A DNA stretch of 12,854 nucleotides from Actinomycetes bacterium (GTDB taxonomy: Bacteria; Actinomycetota; Acidimicrobiia; Spongiisociales; UBA5794). Positions 7,201 through 12,854 of the stretch are shown here, piece by piece. A model generated the notes under the pieces. That model was given only the letters and a program-made list of their open reading frames with translations. It did not search any database and was not told the DNA's origin. The stretch is taken from contig JAMBLH010000336.1 in assembly GCA_023336875.1 (NCBI GenBank), positions 1 through 12,854 on the forward strand, written 5' to 3'. The number at the start of each line of letters is the position of its first letter. Within the stretch, counting starts at the first letter, position 1. Position numbers and translations under genes: made by a program.

Positions 7201-7445
7201 AGGGCATGGCCAGAGAACTTGTGAACCGAGTCCAGGGCCTGCGAAGACAGTCCGACCTCGCTGTCACCGATCGTATCGATGTTATCTGGGCAAGTCCTCA
7301 CGCATCCATTTCCGCCGCCTTCGACGATCACCTGGACATGATTGCAGCCGAGGTACTGGCCGAAACAATGACAGAGGGATCCAACGAGGGCGAGATCTTC
7401 ACGATCGGCGACGCCACAGTGACCATTTCGATCGAAAAGGCCTGA
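4263..7445 (+). CDS. ileS: Isoleucine-tRNA ligase, type II (eukaryote-like)
   Basis: The enzyme charges tRNA-Ile with isoleucine in the cytoplasm and edits valine errors. From GTG 4263 it is 1060 aa, the length of the long type II form (IleS2) rather than the ~920-940-aa type I. Class I signatures are seen: HYGN at 64-67 (the HIGH motif) and KMSKS at 608-612. The CP1 editing region contains DEGTGLVHMAPAYGEDD around 328-344. Two CxxC pairs (C480/C483 and C518/C521) look like a zinc knuckle. The tRNA-binding region follows KMSKS (NWYIRRSRRRFW), then an extended C-terminal domain. Expression should follow tRNA-Ile charging through the T-box just upstream. It is the only plus-strand gene here and converges on yggT. 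Type II enzymes as a class tend to be poorly inhibited by mupirocin; that is family knowledge, not tested here. Confidence 0.97.
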   Translation: MTERETDPKTFRRVNSAVDFPELDQRILEFWDSIDAFRTSVASRDPDTEYTFYDGPPFATGSPHYGNLLQGVIKDIVPRYWTMRGHRVERRFGWDTHGLPVEMEVEKQLGVSGPREIHELGVDKFNEACRTMVNSVTGDWEEITRRLGRWVDFEDDYKTMDVDFMESVWWVFGELWKKGLVYRDFKVLPYSYGATTPLSNFEANLDYRDVDDPAVTVALTVTADAGAASAGDQLVIWTTTPWTLPGNLAIAVGEDIEYSRVVAPESAKNYWVASALVESVFDDNVEIIKTAPGSALVGVPYEPPFDYFASERENGAFITIPSDHVTVDEGTGLVHMAPAYGEDDFLALQRAAIDSLVDPVDATARFTSEATHVEGMNVKDADRILIDLLEISGKLVKQETIRHSYPFCWRTGTPLIYKAIPTWFVAVESFRDRMVEVNKDIRWVPEAIGTNRFGNWLADARDWAISRNRYWGSGIPVWECDQCDEQVAISSREDLFERSGVMLDDLHKQFIDPVTWPCTSCEGTMIRVPEVLDCWFESGSMPFAQIHYPFENEDRFEKRFPADFIAEGLDQTRGWFYTLLILSTAIRDQAPFQNCIVTGMVLAEDGRKMSKSLKNYPDPMHILDELGADALRAYLINSPIVKGEPVRFAESGVRDVVRTVLLPLWNSYSFFTTYAEADGLTPEDLQSAPALEDRPEMDRWIISVLQSLVASVNREMEAYRLYAVVPPIIDFVGDLTNWYIRRSRRRFWAHRTAGDDSDKMAAFATLYEVLSLFSRVAAPILPFVTEEIYQGLVRHVDPEALPSVHLTDYPKADPAAIDEALEGSIATVRTVVNLGRGLRKRHDLRVRQPLTAVTIVTRSAAAQAAIATHSALIADELNVGRVDIHGDEAGLIDLQAKANFKALGPRYGKDTKRVAALIAALDHATIADLLDGSTYSSEGIVLEASDIVVSRIPREGTVVAAEGSISVALDTDISEELAVEGMARELVNRVQGLRRQSDLAVTDRIDVIWASPHASISAAFDDHLDMIAAEVLAETMTEGSNEGEIFTIGDATVTISIEKA

Positions 7446-7476
7446 GCCCGCCAGCTGCGCCGGCTGACGTCTGAAT

Positions 7477-7541
7477 GCTGACAGCTGTCAGCTTGCACGT
7501 GTTCTTTGGCGGCCTTTGGCTGTCAGAGAACACGTGCCAAG
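7477..7541. terminator. Convergent ileS/yggT stem-loops, probable bidirectional terminator
   Basis: Two adjacent inverted repeats fill the gap between the convergent genes. GCTGACAGCTGTCAGC (7477-7492) is a perfect 16-bp palindrome. Next, GCACGTGTTCT (7495-7505) pairs with AGAACACGTGC (7527-7537), 11 bp perfect with a 21-nt loop, and extends to 14 pairs (7492-7505 with 7527-7541) if one G is bulged. The right arm lies inside the last codons of yggT. Neither strand has a proper U-tract, so a classic intrinsic terminator is uncertain, but the position suits ending transcripts from both sides. Confidence 0.5.
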
Positions 7542-7783
7542 AACGAAAGACCGAGGATCAGGATCAGAGGCGACAGGTCAAGAGTGGCTCCACCCATCCG
7601 GACGGGGGGAACGACAGCTCGGATCGGTCGGAGAACGGGCTCGATCACCTTGGAGAGACCGTCGTAGATCTTGCGAACGGGAGAGTCCCAACCCGCCTTG
7701 CCGAACGTGACGATGTACGACAGGACGATCCACAACAGCATGAGGAGAACGAACCAGTTGACGATGAGCCGGATGAAGTCCAC
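7523..7783 (-). CDS. yggT: YggT family membrane protein
   Basis: This is a small integral membrane protein of the YggT/YlmG family, found beside sepF in many bacteria and linked to division or membrane organisation; its exact role is unsettled. The protein is 86 aa. One hydrophobic segment spans about 3-25 (FIRLIVNWFVLLMLLWIVLSYIV) in two halves, a polar middle contains the family's VIEPVLRPIRAVVPP, and a second hydrophobic segment (about 67-85) ends in FLARVL. The start is GTG at 7783, one base after the sepF stop, so the two are coupled; a longer in-frame reading upstream is only sepF sequence in another frame. Its 3' end forms one arm of the convergent stem-loop shared with ileS. Confidence 0.9.
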   Translation of the reverse strand: MDFIRLIVNWFVLLMLLWIVLSYIVTFGKAGWDSPVRKIYDGLSKVIEPVLRPIRAVVPPVRMGGATLDLSPLILILGLSFLARVL

Positions 7784-7784
7784 T

Positions 7785-8399
7785 TCAGCTCTCGTCGTCG
7801 AGGAGTCCAAGGGTTGCGAGCCGGTCATGCTCGGCGACGCCAAGCGAGACACCCGCAGGTGTGACCACAATGACGCCCAGAGCCGTCTTGGCCATCTTCC
7901 CATCGAGGGCGTACGTAAGCCCTGACGCGAAATCAACTATCCGTCTCACCATCTCCGGTTCTGTAGTCCGAAGGTCGAGGACCACGCTGCGGCCGCCTCG
8001 AATCGCATCCGCCAGTGTTTGTGCGTCAGAGAAGTTGCGCGCGACGATGATGTGCGATTCCGGCTCCGAACGGAGCGTTGTCCTCCCGGCTGGAGTGCCT
8101 GTCGATGCCCCAGGATGGATGTAGACGCCCGCCTCTGCGTACACACGATCGTCCGAGACGCGCTGCCTCGAGGATGCGGGTGGCTCCACCCTGCGTCCTG
8201 CAACACCAGATCCCGGTTTTGCAACCGCTGACGTCGCTGAGCCATCTGGTGCCGACGCTTGGGCAGGGCCACGCGAGGAATCCGGAATGGGTGTGATCTG
8301 GGTCACTTCGCCAACGGATGATTCGATTGTGCTGGACCCTTGGTCATCCTCGTCAACCAGGCCGAGGTAGAAGAGCGTCTTGTTCCACATTGATGCCAT
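7785..8399 (-). CDS. sepF: Cell division protein SepF
   Basis: SepF binds the C-terminal peptide of FtsZ and tethers the Z-ring to the membrane; it is the main anchor in Actinobacteria, which lack FtsA. The protein is 204 aa from ATG 8399, with AGGA seven bases upstream. The N-terminal MASMWNKTLFYLGL is a short amphipathic-looking stretch expected to touch the membrane. Residues about 20-112 form a low-complexity acidic, Ser- and Pro-rich linker. The SepF core covers about 113-183, with HIIVARNFSDAQTLADAI, VVLDL, and VDFASGLTYALDG (about 155-167). The frame remains open upstream to 8648, but that part overlaps yggS and has no SepF similarity. It lies between yggS (19-nt gap) and yggT (coupled). 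Confidence 0.95.
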   Translation of the reverse strand: MASMWNKTLFYLGLVDEDDQGSSTIESSVGEVTQITPIPDSSRGPAQASAPDGSATSAVAKPGSGVAGRRVEPPASSRQRVSDDRVYAEAGVYIHPGASTGTPAGRTTLRSEPESHIIVARNFSDAQTLADAIRGGRSVVLDLRTTEPEMVRRIVDFASGLTYALDGKMAKTALGVIVVTPAGVSLGVAEHDRLATLGLLDDES

Positions 8400-8418
8400 G
8401 TTCGATTCCTGTGTGTTC

Positions 8419-9081
8419 CTAGTCGTCCGTTGGTTCAAAGATAGCCCTTCCAACGCGAACCATGGTCGACCCTTCCTCGATCGCAACGGCAAAATCGTTT
8501 GACATGCCCATCGAGCAATGTTCGATTCCTTCGTATCGCTCCCTGTAGCGGTCGAAGATCTCACGCAGTTGACGAAAGTACGGCCGCGCTGCATCGGCGT
8601 CTCGCGACAACGGCGGGATCGCCATGACACCAGTGACGTCGAGCCCACTCTCCAACATCACATCGATTGTCTGGTCCGCGACCGATGGCGCGAAGCCAGA
8701 TTTCTGGGGCTCAAGCCCAACGTTGAACTGCAACAGCACAGGAGTCCTGCCGGCCGTCACCCATTTGTTCGCAAGGGATAGACGATCCATGGACTGCATC
8801 AAGGAGACATTGCGTTGCACGAAGGGGACCTTCCGACTCTGCAGCGGGCCGATGAACTGCCACCGTGTTCCATCGGGGAAGTCATAGGAAATACGCTCGG
8901 CGAGCCCTTGTTGGCGGTTCTCCCCAAACAATCGCTGTCCTGCGTTCGCCACCTGCATGACGTCGCTGTTCGATCTCCCCTTCGAGACCGCAACGAGAGA
9001 TATTTCATCCGCGCCAACACCGGCGCGAGACGCAGCTTCAGCGATCTCCGACCGGACGAGACTCAATCCTGAGATATCCAT
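8419..9081 (-). CDS. yggS: YggS family PLP homeostasis protein
   Basis: This cytoplasmic PLP-binding protein (PROSC/YlmE group) buffers pyridoxal phosphate and has no known catalytic reaction. At 220 aa it is a normal length. The PLP lysine is expected at K34 in LVAVSKG. Other family blocks are FGENRQQ near 52-58, WQFIGPLQSRK (usually WHFIGxLQxNK), and the C-terminal GMSNDFAVAIEEGSTMVRVGRA (shown here as its two halves GMSNDFAVAIEEG and STMVRVGRA), which binds phosphate. The ATG at 9081 overlaps the 3' end of pgeF by 19 nt and there is no other plausible start. yggS sits between pgeF and sepF in most Actinobacteria, and often in Firmicutes as ylmE. Confidence 0.94.
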   Translation of the reverse strand: MDISGLSLVRSEIAEAASRAGVGADEISLVAVSKGRSNSDVMQVANAGQRLFGENRQQGLAERISYDFPDGTRWQFIGPLQSRKVPFVQRNVSLMQSMDRLSLANKWVTAGRTPVLLQFNVGLEPQKSGFAPSVADQTIDVMLESGLDVTGVMAIPPLSRDADAARPYFRQLREIFDRYRERYEGIEHCSMGMSNDFAVAIEEGSTMVRVGRAIFEPTDD

Positions 9082-9692
9082 GCCACTGCCATCTGACGTT
9101 CCTTCGTTGCGTTTCTTCTATGGGAGTAGAACCGATCGTCATGCATCGTGCACTCCACTTCACTCTCGATCTCAACACCGACCAACTGATCGCGTATCGC
9201 CGAAGCCAGATCGACACTCAGAGTCCCGTTCGATGTCCTCGTTGCGTATCCACCGACGGCGTCAACCACCTCGGAGCCAACCTCAAAACAACACGGACCT
9301 ATATGCGGACCGATCACTGCACCCTGCACACGATCGCCGGAATCGTCCATGGCGCGCAGCGCACACCCCACGACTCCAGATGCCACGCCACGCCAGCCGG
9401 CGTGAACGACTGCAACCGAGCAAGTACCCAAGAGGACAACCGGAACGCAATCGGCGACGGAAACGGCGATCGGGAGCATCGTGACGCTGGTGACTATTCC
9501 GTCCGCCTCCCCGACGTTGCCTGCAGAGCGTGCAATAGCTATGTGCGAACCGTGGACCTGATTCGCGACCGCCCATCCGTGGGGTATCCCCAACGTATCT
9601 GACACGGTGCGCCGAGCAACCATATCGTGGCGCAGATCGCCGTCATTTACCTCAGTGAAGGCGATCCCGGGGAATCCCCGAGCCAGGATCAT
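9063..9692 (-). CDS. pgeF: Peptidoglycan editing factor PgeF (YfiH, laccase domain)
   Basis: The family, once annotated as a polyphenol oxidase or laccase-like protein, acts as a purine nucleoside phosphorylase/deaminase in some members. In E. coli it keeps the wrong amino acid out of the peptidoglycan stem peptide. The protein is 209 aa, slightly short for the usual ~240. The metal-binding set is intact: H47 in NQVHG, C82 in VADC and H97 in VHAGWRG. GPHIGPCCFEVG (128-139) and the C-terminal FYSHRRNATKER are also present; the common TGR there reads TKER. It starts at ATG 9692 in a 4-nt ATGA overlap with ftsZ, so it should be co-translated with ftsZ. Which activity it has here is not resolved. 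Confidence 0.93.
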   Translation of the reverse strand: MILARGFPGIAFTEVNDGDLRHDMVARRTVSDTLGIPHGWAVANQVHGSHIAIARSAGNVGEADGIVTSVTMLPIAVSVADCVPVVLLGTCSVAVVHAGWRGVASGVVGCALRAMDDSGDRVQGAVIGPHIGPCCFEVGSEVVDAVGGYATRTSNGTLSVDLASAIRDQLVGVEIESEVECTMHDDRFYSHRRNATKERQMAVAWISQD

Positions 9693-10786
9693 CCCTTCAC
9701 GAAACCTGGAATGTCCATCTCATCGGTGGCCGACAGCTCGATTCCAGATTGCATGCCGTCTTGTGGTCCATCAAGAATCGAGGGGCGATCCGACCTCGAG
9801 GTTTGACCAGAGAAACTGCCGCGACGGTCCCTGTCGAAGCCAGCGGCGATAACCGTTACACGCATCTCGTCCCCGAGTGTCTCATCAATGACGGCTCCGA
9901 AGATGATATTTGCGTCTGCATCCGAGTAATCCGAAATCAAGGTCGCCGCGGTGTTCACCTCGTGCAAGGTCATATCCTTCGGTCCTGCTATCGACAGCAA
10001 CACGCCGCGCGCACCCTCCATCGACGTCTCAAGGAGTGGGCTGGCAATGGCCTTCTCTGCAGATTGCAGAGCCCTGCTGTCTCCAGTTGAGCGGCCGATT
10101 CCCATGACCGCGGACCCCGCGTCCGACATGACTGCCTTTACGTCGGCAAAGTCGACGTTTATCAGCCCTGGGGTCGTGATGAGTTCTGTAATGCCTTGCA
10201 CGCCAGACGTCAGCACGTCGTCAGCCATGAGAAATGCATCAGCAATGGGCGTTGACGGTTCTGCTATCTCGAGCAAGCGTTCGTTTGGGATGATGATGAG
10301 CGTATCGACAGCGCTCTTGAGCGCTTGGATCCCTTGTTCAGCTTGGACGCTTCTCCGTCGACCCTCGAAACCGAACGGTCTCGTTACGACGCCAACGGTC
10401 AGTGCGCCAGCCGCTCGTGCCACCTCGGCGACCACCGGAGCAGCACCTGTGCCTGTTCCGCCGCCCTCTCCTGCGGTGATGAACACCATGTCGGCACCAG
10501 TGAGAGCATCCTCGAGTTCGTCTCTGTGATCCTCAGCAGCCTCTCGCCCGATCTCAGGGTTCGCACCGGCGCCAAGGCCCCGTGTGGACTCGCGACCGAT
10601 ATCGAGCTTTAGATCTGCGTCTGACATGAGGAGAGCCTGAGCGTCCGTATTCACGGCAATGAATTCAACGCCACCGACACCATGTTCGATCATTCGATTG
10701 ACGGCGTTTACACCACCGCCGCCGACACCTATCACCTTGATCACAGCAAGGTAAGTACTTGGCGGTCTTGTGTCGTCTGTGGTCAT
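9689..10786 (-). CDS. ftsZ: Cell division GTPase FtsZ
   Basis: FtsZ is the tubulin-like GTPase that polymerises into the Z-ring at midcell. The protein is 365 aa. Seen: the nucleotide-binding start IKVIGVGGGGVNAVNRM; the tubulin signature GGGTGTG at 108-114; PFGFEGRRR near 137-145; and the T7 synergy loop N210-V-D212-F-A-D215. The globular core ends near residue 315. A short linker of about 40 residues and the C-terminal peptide DEMDIPGFVKG follow; that peptide is the expected SepF docking site. The ATG at 10786 has GGGGAG eight bases upstream (10795-10800). Upstream is the 63-nt hairpin-containing gap to ftsQ; downstream is an ATGA overlap with pgeF. FtsA is absent here, as expected for Actinobacteria. 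Confidence 0.98.
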   Translation of the reverse strand: MTTDDTRPPSTYLAVIKVIGVGGGGVNAVNRMIEHGVGGVEFIAVNTDAQALLMSDADLKLDIGRESTRGLGAGANPEIGREAAEDHRDELEDALTGADMVFITAGEGGGTGTGAAPVVAEVARAAGALTVGVVTRPFGFEGRRRSVQAEQGIQALKSAVDTLIIIPNERLLEIAEPSTPIADAFLMADDVLTSGVQGITELITTPGLINVDFADVKAVMSDAGSAVMGIGRSTGDSRALQSAEKAIASPLLETSMEGARGVLLSIAGPKDMTLHEVNTAATLISDYSDADANIIFGAVIDETLGDEMRVTVIAAGFDRDRRGSFSGQTSRSDRPSILDGPQDGMQSGIELSATDEMDIPGFVKG

Positions 10787-10808
10787 GTCTTGTTCTCCCC
10801 AAGAAGGT

Positions 10809-10827
10809 ATGGCTAAACCTTAGCCAT
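10809..10827. repeat. Perfect hairpin in the ftsQ-ftsZ gap
   Basis: ATGGCTAA (10809-10816) and TTAGCCAT (10820-10827) form an 8-bp perfect stem around a 3-nt loop. On the minus strand the sequence reads ATGGCTAAGGTTTAGCCAT, located 23 nt before the ftsZ ATG. The same bases contain a four-codon frame, ATG GCT AAG GTT TAG. No U-run follows, so it is not a classic terminator. It could be a protein-binding operator, an RNA-processing site or a control element for ftsZ levels. Confidence 0.55.
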
Positions 10828-10849
10828 GACTTCAAGGTTGATGCAGTAC

Positions 10850-11620
10850 TTATTCCTCAGGCTCAACTTCAGGTTGAGGGTTGGCCACTCCAGGCCTGAG
10901 TGGTGCAATGAGATCTATCGTGACTCCTTCGGGCAGCTCGCTGTCGAGAAGCGCGACAAGAACGGTCGCCTTCCGAGCCATATCGACTGGACGGCCGAGA
11001 CGAATACCATGACCTTGCACGTCTGCAACGAGCCCTTCTCCCGTTGTCCTGACCCTGACGCCGGAGCGAAGCTCGATCGGTAGATATTCGATGAATTCCA
11101 GAGCACCGAGGACCAACGACTCCGTGACCAGAGAACCTGGCGCGATCGGACCCAGATCGATTGCCACCAGTGCGTCGTCGTCCGATGGGTTGCCAACGGC
11201 CATGATCACACCGCCGTCGCGGCTCACGAGCACCCACTGCTCCCCCGCGAGCACCGGAGCCACTGGGGTCCTCTCGGTGACCTCTATCGTGACCGAACCC
11301 GGCCACTTCACCTGTACGCTCGCACTCTTCACCCAGGGATCTTCCAAAATCGCACGGGTGATGGCATCGCCGCTGACATCGATCGTTGGAGTTCCGACAT
11401 CCATACCCAATGCATGTACCGCGGCCCGAGGGTCCGAGACTTCTGCTCCGACCACTTCTACCTGCCTGATGGAGAGGACAGGAGATCTCACAAGCCACAG
11501 CGATCCGACGAGGAGGGAAATCGCGGCGATCACGATCAGAATCCACCGTAGGCGTTTCCGTGCACGATCCTCAGAAACGGATTTCCTTCGCTCAGCCAGG
11601 CGAGGATCCATCACCGTCAT
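10850..11620 (-). CDS. ftsQ: Cell division protein FtsQ
   Basis: FtsQ is a bitopic membrane protein that links early and late division proteins through FtsB/FtsL. The protein is 256 aa. It has a short basic cytoplasmic N-terminus (ERRKSVSEDRARKRLR), one membrane segment at about 25-44 (WILIVIAAISLLVGSLWLV), then a POTRA domain from about 50 (IRQVEVVGAEV) to near 117 (VTIEVTERTP). A beta domain follows, and the end is acidic (PEVEPEE). The region after POTRA matches the FtsQ pattern of ERxPVAxxxxxxxWxLVxxDG. It starts at ATG 11620 in a 4-nt ATGA overlap with murB; an ATG nine bases further in is possible. The order murC-murB-ftsQ-ftsZ supports the call. Confidence 0.94.
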   Translation of the reverse strand: MTVMDPRLAERRKSVSEDRARKRLRWILIVIAAISLLVGSLWLVRSPVLSIRQVEVVGAEVSDPRAAVHALGMDVGTPTIDVSGDAITRAILEDPWVKSASVQVKWPGSVTIEVTERTPVAPVLAGEQWVLVSRDGGVIMAVGNPSDDDALVAIDLGPIAPGSLVTESLVLGALEFIEYLPIELRSGVRVRTTGEGLVADVQGHGIRLGRPVDMARKATVLVALLDSELPEGVTIDLIAPLRPGVANPQPEVEPEE

Positions 11621-12516
11621 TGTTCATCTCCGCTTCCGTCGAATGATCCGAGGAATCGTATCTCTGGTTCGAGCGTGATATGTGTCAATTCGAATACCTT
11701 CGATTGGATCTCGAACACGAAGGCATGGATGTCGGCCGCCGTTGCATCGTGTGAAGCAACAAGGAAGTTGGCATGCACGTCAGAGACATTGACAGGCCCA
11801 ACCGACATCCCCTTGAGACCGCACCTGTCAATAATCGCGCCAGCAGCTTCGGAGTCGGGGTTCTTGAACACGCTGCCAGCGTTCAATGTACCGCCCGGCT
11901 GAAACTCCTTCCGCCATCTCGTGATCTCCCTAAGCCTCTCCTCCAACACCTCAGGATCCCCGGATGAAGTTGCGAACGTTGCCTGCACGACCACCTCAGA
12001 CGCGGTCAGGTTTGAAGAGCGGTAGGACAATCCAAGACTCTCAACTTCTCGCTTGGATAGTGCACCGGTTCTGAGATCAACCACAACCGCCTCCTCCAGT
12101 ACCGCAGCTGTGTCGGATCCATGGCCGCCAGCGTTCATCGCAACCGCTCCGCCAACCGATCCGGGTATCCCCACATAGAATTCGAGACCGGCTCTGCCGG
12201 CCGAGGCGGCCGCCCTCGCAACCTTGGGCAACGCGGCTCCAGCTCCGGCAACAACGCGGTCGGCACCGGTGGTGTCAACCGCACCAAACGCCCCACCGAG
12301 CCGGAGTACCAATCCGTCGATGCCGCGATCTGAGACAACGATGTTGCTTCCCCGCCCGAGCACAGTGACATCAGTATTCGAGGGCGCAAGTTCGAGTATC
12401 GAACGCAGTTCCTCGAGATCATGCGGTTCCGCAAACCATCTGGCCGGTCCCCCCACTTTGTATGTCGTGAGAGGAGCCAAAGGAACCTCGCTCCGAACAG
12501 CGACGTGGTCGATCAT
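11617..12516 (-). CDS. murB: UDP-N-acetylenolpyruvoylglucosamine reductase MurB (type II)
   Basis: This FAD- and NADPH-dependent enzyme reduces the enolpyruvyl group to make UDP-MurNAc. At 299 aa it is the compact type II form, like that of Bacillus. The FAD-binding start is TTYKVGGPARWF (17-28), then LGRGSNIVVSDRGIDGLV (53-70) and the long glycine-rich block YVGIPGSVGGAVAMNAGG (114-131). Catalytic residues are expected at R166 (SYRSS), S215 (NAGSVFKNP, the proton donor) and E285 (LEPEIRFLG). The ATG at 12516 has GAGGTGA at 12521-12527 and overlaps the murC stop as ATGA. It is followed by ftsQ, again with an ATGA overlap. Confidence 0.97.
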   Translation of the reverse strand: MIDHVAVRSEVPLAPLTTYKVGGPARWFAEPHDLEELRSILELAPSNTDVTVLGRGSNIVVSDRGIDGLVLRLGGAFGAVDTTGADRVVAGAGAALPKVARAAASAGRAGLEFYVGIPGSVGGAVAMNAGGHGSDTAAVLEEAVVVDLRTGALSKREVESLGLSYRSSNLTASEVVVQATFATSSGDPEVLEERLREITRWRKEFQPGGTLNAGSVFKNPDSEAAGAIIDRCGLKGMSVGPVNVSDVHANFLVASHDATAADIHAFVFEIQSKVFELTHITLEPEIRFLGSFDGSGDEQ

Positions 12517-12854
12517 GAGCTCACCTCGATCGCCAACGCGATGGGCTGTACGAGCGACGTGATGTCGCCGGCGCCGAGGAGGAGCACGGTGTCTCCCGGA
12601 GCAACGAGGTCGGCAACCATGGCACCAATGTCAGCGAGGTTTTGGACGTAGGTTGTCTCCGCACCGGCCGCCACAGCCGCCTCGGAGATGATCCTTCCTG
12701 ACACACCGATGATCGGCATCTCGCCAGCGGCGTACACATCGGTGACGATCACGTGGTCCGCGAGCGCAAGAGGCTCCCCGAATTGGGGTCCAAGCTCAGC
12801 CGTCCTGGTATACCTGTGGGGTTGGAATACCGCGAGTACGCGTCCCTCCGTTCC
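12513..12854 (-). CDS. murC: UDP-N-acetylmuramate-L-alanine ligase MurC, C-terminal part (cut by window edge)
   Basis: MurC is the ATP-dependent ligase that adds L-alanine to UDP-MurNAc. Only the last 113 residues lie in the window, and the frame stays open to its end. It begins within the C-terminal domain: GRVLAVFQPHRYTRT, the family signature, then HVIVTDVYAAGEMPIIGVSG, the Mur ligase domain-3 pattern around the DVY. It closes with PGDTVLLLGAGDITSL near the end. The 3' end overlaps murB by ATGA. Reading it only from the GTG near 12752 would miss the FQPHR part, which is clearly in frame upstream. The 5' part, including the ATP-binding loop, is outside the window. Confidence 0.95.
   Translation of the reverse strand, partial: GTEGRVLAVFQPHRYTRTAELGPQFGEPLALADHVIVTDVYAAGEMPIIGVSGRIISEAAVAAGAETTYVQNLADIGAMVADLVAPGDTVLLLGAGDITSLVQPIALAIEVSS

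Noticed and set aside
7784..7936. N-terminal extension of yggT by 51 residues
   Set aside because: This stretch is sepF coding sequence in another frame. The YggT family pattern begins at the GTG at 7783.
8400..8648. N-terminal extension of sepF by 83 residues
   Set aside because: It overlaps yggS in another frame, has no SepF features, and the ATG at 8399 has a good AGGA and gives a canonical SepF N-terminus.
1..12854. A novel defence, mobile or biosynthetic system
   Set aside because: Every sizeable open frame is accounted for by housekeeping families. No transposase, integrase, toxin-antitoxin pair, CRISPR repeats or att-like repeats were seen.

Overview
The window is a chromosomal housekeeping segment from an actinobacterium (Actinomycetota). 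Three things point there: the gene order murC-murB-ftsQ-ftsZ-pgeF-yggS-sepF-yggT; an ileS-dksA-lspA-rluD neighbourhood of the kind found in Streptomyces and relatives; and a translational T-box in front of a type II (eukaryote-like) ileS. A WS/DGAT acyltransferase and frequent GTG starts fit as well. GC content looks moderate, so a non-streptomycete lineage such as Acidimicrobiia is plausible. Sequence reading alone cannot settle the class.

Layout. Right part, minus strand (12854 down to 7523): the end of the division and cell-wall (dcw) cluster. It reads murC (cut by the window edge), murB, ftsQ, ftsZ, pgeF, yggS, sepF, yggT. Most junctions are 4-nt ATGA overlaps or very short gaps. The exceptions are a 63-nt ftsQ-ftsZ gap holding a perfect hairpin and a 19-nt pgeF/yggS overlap. 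Together these genes make late peptidoglycan precursors, build and tether the Z-ring, and include accessory quality-control functions.

Middle, plus strand (about 4035 to 7445): an isoleucine T-box leader and ileS. This is the only plus-strand unit. It converges on yggT, and the junction carries a 16-bp perfect palindrome plus a long stem-loop, probably a two-way transcription end. ileS diverges from the leftward genes at about 4000.

Left part, minus strand (3971 down to 22): a small DUF167 protein; a broken DinB/DUF664 gene; a DksA/TraR-like protein that has lost three of its four zinc cysteines; lspA (overlapping the previous gene by 91 nt); rluD; and a WS/DGAT acyltransferase. The last three are joined by GTGA overlaps.

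No novel defence, mobile or biosynthetic system is visible, and there are no CRISPR arrays, transposases, tRNAs or rRNAs. The items most worth a second look are the compact T-box, the cysteine-poor DksA-like protein, the inverted ileS with no divIVA beside yggT, the convergent hairpins, and the ftsQ-ftsZ hairpin with a four-codon ORF.
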